DNA of 64,000 nt. Source: Balanoglossus misakiensis. Its lineage: Eukaryota; Hemichordata. The notes beneath the pieces are model-generated. The model saw only the letters and a list, made by a program, of their open reading frames with translations. It was not told the origin of the DNA and searched no databases. Of this stretch, positions 56,301 through 64,000 are shown piece after piece. Each line of letters opens with the position of its first letter. Within the stretch, counting starts at the first letter, position 1. Made by a program: the position numbers and the translations under genes. Location of the stretch: the NCBI GenBank assembly GCA_040954595.2, contig CM082595.2, positions 5,208,001-5,272,000 of the forward strand. The letters are read 5' to 3'.

Positions 56301-59300
56301 TGTGTTAAATGCTTTGTTTTGTTTTATTTATAGGACGATGAAAAGCACAGTGATGTGGTAGAAGCAGAAACCAGAAGCAACCAGGAACCATCCCCAGCAC
56401 CTTCAGCCTTTGGAAATAGTCAGAAATGGTTCTACAAAGATCCACAGGGACAAGTACAAGGTATTTATCCAATAATGAAATGACTAATTCAAAATGGAGG
56501 TAAAGTTGGAACTGGAAACTCATTCATAGGGTGATCTTTTCACCGACTCATTCAGTCCAGTCTGTTGTCTCATTTTGATACATTGATGAATGGGTGCGTC
56601 TCGCAACAGATATGAATATTAATGAGTATGAATACTAATGAGCACGAATATTAATTAGAAGCATGTAGTCATGTCAACCTGGGCAGTAACCCTGCTAAAC
56701 ACTCTGTTTGCTTCCAGGTCCATTTACAGCTGGTGAGATGGCAGAATGGTTCAGCGCTGGTTATTTTACCATGACTCTGTTAGTCCGACGTGGCTGCGAC
56801 CAGGCATTTCAGCCACTTGGGGAAGTTATCAAACAGTGGGGTAGAGTGCCTTTCTTATCTGGCCCCATGGTGCCAACACAACTGGTAAGTTGGCCTCAAA
56901 ACAAAGACTCAAGTACTTGTGTATAATAAGGACATTCAGCTGAAACACTGGTGGTCTTTCAGTTTGTTTTGTAATCACATTTTACAGTTATGTTCACGAT
57001 CAGAATTAAACTACAAAAAGGCAGAATGTAATGTTAGCTATAATGCATGGATGGTGTTGACACGATTTTTTATAAATTCTCAAATAGACTTGGCACTGCA
57101 TCGTTATCTCTGAAAAACATTTTGACACGACTTTTTATTTTCAAGTTTTTGGGTTCTTGGGTATTTCGCGATAATTAATTGCTCGCGAAAATATCCTGTT
57201 TTACAGTATTGTAACCAGCAGTCGTGGTGACTTTTCTTCCATGTCCATTTCTTAGAATCCAGCCACAGCAAAAGATTTGTCCCCCGAGGAGCAAATCAAA
57301 CAAAGAATACTGCAACAACAGCAGCAACAACAGCAGCTGATCCAACAACAGTTATTACAGCAGCAGATACTGCAGCAGCAAGCATATCTCCGGTCAGTAG
57401 CATTCTGTATAAATCACTTTGCGTGCAAAATCGTTCTGGCTGCCGTCACTGGATATGGCAGTGTGTAACCTCTGTGCCAGGTAAAGGTGTGCAGTCACCA
57501 GTTTGCAGTGCATGTTTAGCCACAGAAAGCAGAGATCTAGCCAACTGCCAATATCTTGCTGGGGTGGCCATGTATAGTCAATAGTTGTAGAAACATCCTT
57601 TAATCACATATGGACATTTAATAGAGGAGATTAACATACACAGTTGTTATTGAAATGACAGTTATGCATTATTGAAAATAAAAAGGGATGTGCCCAAATT
57701 TTGTAGAAACCAAAAGAATAATTCAAAGCTCTACCATTTGCATGTGGTTGTTGTCAGAAATGACTGCGGTATTTGTGTTCGGATCATTGAATGGGATATA
57801 AAATACTCAACCATCAGTTCCTCGCTTTCTACAGGCACCACCTGCAGCAACAACAGCAACAAGATGCACTCCAGCAACTACTTAGACAGCAGCAACAACA
57901 GCAACAGCAATTTCCTCAGCCTCAACCGTCACCGAGAGAGAGGTATGACGTATGACTTGCTGGGATATCTACTAAAGAACAGAGTTTATACAAAATCTTT
58001 ACCACATAGTTTGCTACAAAGAGAGATATGTTTACGTTACATATATACATACATACATACATACATACATACATACATACATACATACATACATACATAC
58101 ATACATACATACATACATACATGCATATACATATAAATACAGACAGACAGACAGACAGACAGGTACATATCTTGCCTCCCTGCATACACCCATATTCACT
58201 AATAGATGCATGGCAAAGAAACAGCTGTCCCCAAGAGAGGAACAGGTTTCATAAATGTATACAAACGCATATAATTGCACACTCACCGGTGATTCTTTTA
58301 TACTCTAGTCAGTATATAACAATGGTTCAACACATCGACACTGCAAGATGAAAAATGAGATGTTGACAGAAGAAAGTTTTCCCACAGCTGTATGTCCATT
58401 CACACACCATGTTCACTGTTTCTTCCTTGTGTTTGACACACAGATCTCCCACTGGAGAACAGATGGCACCCAACCCTCCCCAACAAACTCAAACCATGAG
58501 CAAGCCCCAGCCACAGTCGCCAGCGACCAGTCCCAGATCCCCGATGACCATGTCGCCCAGACAGCCGCCGCCGCCGGAGAACGCCCCCACCGAGACTCCA
58601 TCCATCTGGGGCACGCCGGCAGACAGTTGGAAAGGGGTGTGGGATCTGGAGATGACGGATAAGGAGAAGCACGAGCAGGAGAGAATGGCCAGGCAGAGGA
58701 AGGAAGAGGAGGAACGCCGGAAACAGGAGGTTCAGAGAAGACAAGAGGAAGAAAAGCAGAGGCTGTTGGAATTACAGGTAAAAAAAACACAAATAAATAA
58801 TTTTGAATACAGATTGTTAGGTTTTTCGAGGGACAGTAGGTGTTAACACCCACAAGAGAGAAAATTGGCTTTGTAGAGTGTCTTAAATGGCATTTTACTC
58901 ATTTTACTTACTTTGTGTGGCAGCCTTAATAAATTGGGCACTAAAATGCAGTTATCAATAATAGCGCTAGTTGATTTATCGTAATATCACACATTGTAGT
59001 ATTTGACTTCCACAGTAATAATTTCAGGTACACATGTACAGTCTAGTCTTCGCTGGTACATGTTGCTTGTCAAAGGGTACAAATGTAAAATGTAACAAAG
59101 TCAGGACTGCCTAGTGCCTAATCATGGATGGAGCTTAATTGAAGGATTATACAATAATGTATTAATCTTGTATGTAATACAACAGAGACAGGAGGCCCAG
59201 AGAAAACAGGAAGAAGCAGCCAGGAAGAAGAAAGAAGAAGAAGAAAGAATCCGCAAACAACAACAAGAGGAGGAGAGACGCAGACGAGAGGAGGAACTGC

Positions 59301-60756
59301 AGCGACAGAGAGAGATGCAGCGACAACAAGAGGAACTGCGTCGGCAACAAGAGGAACAGAGACGACTGCAGGAGCTGCGAGAGCAAGAGATGAAGCGGGC
59401 CGAGATGCAGCGCCAACAGGAGTTGCAGCGACAGAAGGAGTTGCAGGAACTGCAGAGACAACAGGAACTGCAGAGGCAGCAGGAGATTCAGTTGCAGCGG
59501 CAGAAAGAACTGCAGAGGTGAGTTTGGATTGAGAGTCTTGTTGCAGTGCAATAGTTGATGTATGCCCGGATTTTTACATGCCCATGGGCATTAGTGTAGT
59601 CTAGTCAGGCATGTGGGTCAGCTTGGTGAATTAGATGTTCTCAGTCCATTTGTGTGTATGTGTGTGTTTGTGTGTGTGTGTGTGCATGAGCATGTGTGTG
59701 TTTGCATGTGCGGATGGGTGTGTGTGTGTATGTGTGCGTGCCTTCAGTAAAAAATGCAGAAATGTTAAGCAGCAAAGCACTGTATACACCCAGCTTGAAT
59801 AGCATGGTTAGCTTGCTGAGCTCAATAACACAGAGTCTCATGTACAGCAATTTGTAATGTCACAGACAAGTCGTGAAAATGACTAATACTGTCATCTGAA
59901 ATTTTTTCCCCTCACATCCACAGGCAACAAGAGCTTCAGAGGCAACAACAGCAACAAGAAGCCCTGAGAAGGTTGCAACAACAGCAGCAACAGTTGCAGC
60001 AAATCAAGGTATGGAACGAGACGGGTGTCCTACACTCCTGGAAAAAAATCTGCGTCATACTCACCAGGTGCCCTATGCAGAGATGGTCACATTATTTAGT
60101 AAACTGAATTGAGAAATGCATAGATATATACATACATAATATTCATTAGAGACTTGGTCCAATCCAGGCATAGGAGAAAGTTTTTACACTTTCATGTCTT
60201 GGTTTGTTTTGTTTGCGTTTTATATTTTTCTACCACCATGTAGAGTACCAATTGTATACCTCTATGATTGGCGTGGGATCTGATTATACATACAAACAAA
60301 TACAAACAAACAATTGTTTCAGGCAATTAATTTATTGACGTTGCATAATTTCAGCTTCCCAGCTCAGCTATGTGGGGACAGGGTAGTAACAATGGCAGCA
60401 GTGGTGCTGGAGGCCAGCTGTCCTTGTTACAAATACAACAGTTGCAAGAACAAGAACAGAGAGCCAGAGAAGAGGTTTGTGTTATTTAGTGTTTTGCTTT
60501 CTCCCTCTATCACTCCATTTCTGCATGTATGGTCACATGTATTGCTGTATTCATCTTGTTTAGTTATTTTCTTGATTATGAAGCCCCTTAGAATTTTTTT
60601 ATCAATTTGTACATGTTGGTTGTAGTTCAGGGGTGGGGTTATGATGACATTCTCTATTGGTACAGTGCAGTATTGTGAACATTTGTTTATCAGTACAATG
60701 TCTTCTGTTTATCATGACAGCGCCAGCGTCAGTTACAACAAGTGCAACAGCAACAA

Positions 60757-60787
<31 letters not shown>

Positions 60788-63495
60788 AACAACAACAGCA
60801 AACACAACAGAATCAACAACAGCAGAGGCCTGCTGGATGGGCTAATCAGAATTCAAAGTGAGTAACACTCCAGTGCATGTAAAGAAACTTCAGTCTGTAA
60901 ATGTGTTGCGTGATTTACACAAGTTCACGTTGATGCTTATACTACTTGCTACCACTGTTTCAACTACTTGTCTGTGTGGGGGTTGAAGTTGGAGGTACTA
61001 TTAGCTTAGAACAGCACTACATGCAATATTTTGGTCACCGCTGTTTAGTTTTTCCACGAGGCTAGGTATTTCCCAGATCCCTGGCTTTGGGTTCGGCTGT
61101 TTTTATCACTCTGTCATTTCTGCTTGCAGTAGTACATCTAATATGCAATCACAACCCCGATCTTTGTTGGAGATCCAGGAGGAACAAGCCAGGCAACAAC
61201 TGATCCAGAAACAGCAGAGACAACAGCAACAACAACAGAATCAGGTAAAAGCAACTCTTATAATTATGATTCCAGTCTGATAAGTTGTATTCCCCAGGAC
61301 AAGATGGCATTCGATGAATGTTTTCCATAGGTCTGATAATTTTCGTGTGTGTGTGTATAGACACCATCTTGTTCTTGGAGCTAAACTTAAAACGGAAATC
61401 ATGTCCCTGCACATGAAAGAAAAAAATGGCTGATGTTCTTTTTGAATTTTTGCATGAGTGTGTGTCCTTGTGGTATTGCAGCTTGTGTCGCAAGATTGAA
61501 CTCATTGTTTTCTTTGGCAAGGTTTGACCTCCAAAGAAGGAACTGGGGGTGTCTATCTACCTTTGTCATATGCTCTTGGTAGACAAATTAGTGTCTTGAT
61601 TCACCCAATTCGTTTTGTTTGTTTCACAGGCCAATTTGTCTCTGGGTCAGGCAGCAGTGTGGGGTAGTGCTAACACCAGTGCTGCCTTAAATTGGGGCTC
61701 GGATGGCACCAGTGTGTGGGGTGATCCCCAGTGTAAAAATACCCCTGGCGGGTTCTGGGACGAATGTGGCAGGGAGCCGCTCAAGAACAAAAAGCAAGAG
61801 TAAGTGTTCTCTGAATTTTAAACCGCAGTTTTTCAACAACAACATTAACAACAACAACAACAACAACAAATTTATGGATGGAATAAAACTGCCTGAAGTC
61901 ACCACCACACCCAACAACACGGCCATGGGTTACGGAAATGACATCAAAGAGATGGTAGTATGGACTGTTGCAAGTTGTGACTGGTTCTGTCTGTCATAGC
62001 AATCATTTTGACTGCAAGGTTTTGGGGGAGGTTTTTTTTTCGCTTAGGGTATTGATTTCAGTTGGAGTTGGTTTGTAGGCATTTTGGTGAGCATGTCAGG
62101 TACATGTATGCCCACCATCAAATTTTAGCATTTCGGATTGTCATGTTATTGTCTGAGAACAAAAACTCAATATGCAGTAAGGGAAGTACCGGTACTGCAT
62201 ATTCTGATATTTCTTTCGTATTTTTCAGCGCCCACTTTCCTTCATTAAATCAAACTCAATCAAGGCCACAACAGCCAGCGCAAGCGAACAGCCGTGCCAG
62301 ATCCAAGAAAGACGAGGTAAGCCTCCACCCCCAACGTCTCACTGCTACGAAATGTCTATATCTAGAAGGCTCACCCTGCAAAAGTAAACTACACATTGCA
62401 GTATTTGTAAGCCCCATATCTGCTGTAGTCACACGACACCTTCTATTCTTTACCCCGAATATATTTGTACATTTTTGAAAATCAATCCTTCAGCCGTCCT
62501 AACACTTTCCATCCCTCCCATAAGTAAACCTACGTGTGTGCAATAGACCTTTCCAAAACCCTGCTCTATAACTTGAGAAGATTCAAGTACACATGTAAAA
62601 TATAGCTCTCAATCCTGTACTTCATAGAAGTAAACTTTAACTATATTATTCCCAACCCCATGCTGTGTTTCATTGTTACCATGATTTCTTGACACCACAC
62701 ATCAATCCAATACTAACTTGTAATCGTTTCACCCAACCAGGAAACTGTTCATAAGTTATTTCAGAGCAATACCATGTTAGTGGCTAATGAATTTACACAG
62801 TGGTGTGAGAAAGCACTTCGAGAGATCCCAGAGGCCGGCCAAGGACAGTTGGACAGTGAGTATCATTTATATTCTGAAACATGACTTCATTGCGCATGTT
62901 TTCATATATATTTTCAGGGATGTGAGTTATTGTCTGTTGTAGTGTACAGAAATTTACTGTAGACTTATACTTGATATGCTTACGATAATACCAGTTAAAT
63001 ATCTAAAATGAGTGAGGGGTTAAAAGTTCAAATCAAGGGCGTTAAAATGAGTTAGAATTATTTCAAAATAAACAGTGTTTCAAAGAATGATCCTAAATGA
63101 CCTTTTCTGGCAACAGGAATGGTTTACCACCTTCTCGATGGAAGCATCTAAAAGTGACAATAAATAAGGATGGGTTGAATTACGAATGTTTGAAGAACAT
63201 GATGATGAACCCTGGAAAAAATAGCAAACATGATCAAGGAAATCAGGACGATTAACTGACAAAGAAAATCATGTCTCCTATCTCTGCAGTTCCTACATTC
63301 ATAAGCTTTCTGGTGGAAGTCGAATCTCCTTACGAAGTCCACGACTACTGTCGTAGCTTTCTGGGCGACACGCTGCGCGCCACCAACTTTGCGAAGGAGT
63401 TTGTCGAGAGGCGAACAAAGCACCTGCAGCGTAAACAACTGCAGCAACACACACAGCAGCAGCAGCAGCAGCAACAACAACAACAGCAGCAGATG
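50302..63495 (+). CDS. GIGYF: GIGYF (GRB10-interacting GYF protein), 3' end beyond window
   Basis: Cytoplasmic adaptor that bridges the cap-binding protein 4EHP to repressor complexes. Exons: 50302-50553, 51837-51942, 52150-52246, 53840-54060, 54397-54602, 54971-55055, 55437-55888, 56334-56460, 56718-56884, 57256-57392, 57835-57942, 58444-58777, 59186-59517, 59924-60008, 60355-60474, 60721-60857, 61130-61244, 61630-61799, 62229-62316, 62741-62855, 63290-63495; 1220 codons so far, in phase throughout. N-terminus: FGPEWLRALSSG, then the 4EHP-binding YRYGREEMLALF (residues 38-49), RG-rich segments, FDFDFREG and TFDSSGAFLS. GYF domain at about 504-560 (WFYKDPQGQVQGPF, MAEWFSAGYF). Then Gln-rich runs, a W-rich motif (SIWGTPADSWKGVWDLEM), an Arg/Glu/Gln helix with EALRRLQQQQ, LLEIQEEQARQQ, GGFWDE, and the C-terminal ISFLVEVESPYEVHDYCRSF. 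It ends phase 0 at 63495 with more exons expected to the right. Confidence 0.95.
53101..53717. mobile_element. AGGTATACAGTCACC-end MITE split by another transposon, GIGYF intron 3
   Basis: Left AGGTATACAGTCACCTCC and right GGTGACTGTATACCT are inverted, flanked by TTAA at 53097-53100 and 53718-53721. The interior shared with the 22.8-kb copy (CCCATATATGG, ACTGAAAATCTGTGATTGG) is interrupted at 53170-53606. Confidence 0.85.
53170..53606. mobile_element. Nested 437-bp Tc1/mariner-type element with 27-bp inverted ends
   Basis: Left end CAGTGCAGCTTAGGAATAGC, continuing TTTCCAA, is perfectly mirrored at the right end; TA at 53168-53169 and 53607-53608. The interior is two tandem copies (about 53304-53411 and 53412-53536) of a unit with ACAATAGGGTGCGCC and GCCAGGGCCAACAG. 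No transposase frame. Confidence 0.9.
55094..55178. mobile_element. piggyBac-like 85-bp MITE in GIGYF intron 6
   Basis: TTAA at 55090-55093 and 55179-55182; CCCTTTCACC/GGTGAAAGGG ends. Nearly identical to the element at 39716, suggesting recent spread. Confidence 0.9.
57090..57210. mobile_element. Half of a CTGTAAAAC-end MITE, GIGYF intron 9
   Basis: Contains GACTTTTTATTTTCAAG, GGTATTTCGCGATAATTAAT, GCTCGCGAAAATA and TGTTTTACAGTA. The other end is degraded. Confidence 0.65.
58039..58126. repeat. (CATA)n microsatellite in GIGYF intron 11
   Basis: About 20 CATA units followed by ACAG units to about 58160. Confidence 0.95.
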
Positions 63496-64000
63496 GTAAG
63501 CTCCTTAATATTCAAATTTGACTTCCTCTAGGGAAACATTGCAGATGAATTCAAGCATGAAGATTGCTCAGTTTTACTGGAAATGCTGCCATCAAGTGTC
63601 AGACCATAGTAATTAGAAGTTGATATCTGGTCAACAATCAGCTTGTGTAATTATTATTATTAACGTTTCTGATATGCTTGCATAACAATAGATACAGGAC
63701 ATGCTAAGTGTTAACCCTTTTGCCTTATGATTGCAATGAAAACGGGCATAGCTTATATACAACACATCAAGTGATTGAAACCGAGCTAATCTCCTGTTCA
63801 TTGCTAAGGGAGATTGGCATCGGTTCTGAATCTGCCAGGGGATTTCTGTTGGCCGTGAGATGGGTATGTTTGCCAGTGCATGAAAATCCGCGGATTCTAA
63901 CTTTATACCTTTTTGAGTTTTTGAGAAGTCATGGTGGTTAGTGGCCATGATGCTGACTTTTACAGCTTGGTTGATATTTTTCCACCTCCCCCATGGTGGT
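63496..64000 (+). other. GIGYF intron sequence to the window edge
   Basis: Begins with a GTAAGC donor; no further exon matching the GIGYF C-terminus was found before 64000, so the final exon or exons lie outside. Confidence 0.6.

Noticed and set aside
58400-58853. Long frames opposite and beside GIGYF exon 12
   Set aside because: Shadow frames of a GC-biased coding exon; the sense frame matches GIGYF and fits neighbouring phases.

Overview
The window is animal (metazoan) nuclear DNA. Every protein-coding signal is split into short exons bounded by GT...AG introns, and the gaps are filled with microsatellites and short inverted-repeat transposons (MITEs). Compact genes, short introns and this repeat mix suggest a marine invertebrate; an amphioxus-like or other invertebrate deuterostome is my best guess, but this is inference and no species marker was seen. 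I reconstructed exons by hand from splice sites, reading-frame phase and similarity to families I know.

Layout, left to right. (1) 1-10.3 kb: two GAPDH genes in tandem, both on the minus strand. Copy A is cut by the left edge and only its first coding exons are present. Copy B is complete (nine coding exons, 336 aa) and divergent. (2) 12.1-23.6 kb: DNA ligase III (LIG3) on the minus strand, complete in 19 coding exons. It has an N-terminal PARP-type zinc finger, DNA-binding and catalytic domains and a C-terminal BRCT, plus a PBZ (poly-ADP-ribose-binding) zinc finger that human LIG3 lacks. An upstream in-frame extension may be a mitochondrial leader. (3) 25.0-35.5 kb: two thrombospondin type-1 repeat (TSR) genes head to head. 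The minus-strand gene encodes a single-pass membrane protein with six TSRs. The plus-strand gene encodes a secreted protein with Ig-like, EGF and four TSR modules. Their start codons are about 400 bp apart. (4) 35.6-46.0 kb: HPS3 (a BLOC-2 subunit) on the minus strand, complete in 18 coding exons. Its end converges on the secreted TSR gene with 133 bp between stop codons. (5) 50.3-64.0 kb: a GIGYF gene on the plus strand, covering the 4EHP-binding N-terminus, GYF domain, long Q/E/R-rich region and the conserved C-terminal domain. The last exon or exons lie beyond the right edge.

The genes belong to separate pathways: glycolysis, base-excision and single-strand-break repair, cell surface and matrix, lysosome-related organelle biogenesis, and translational repression. 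Only the divergent TSR pair looks like a locally coupled unit.

The repeats are informative. There are several MITE families: one of 85 bp with TTAA target sites and CCCTTTCACC ends (piggyBac-like), one with CTGTAAAAC ends and TA sites, a foldback family with AGGGACAAAG ends, and a family with AGGTATACAGTCACC ends. The window contains two nested insertions and one filled/empty site pair. MITE ends fall within about 20 bases downstream of a 5' splice site at five exons in three genes, which is the most unusual structural pattern here.
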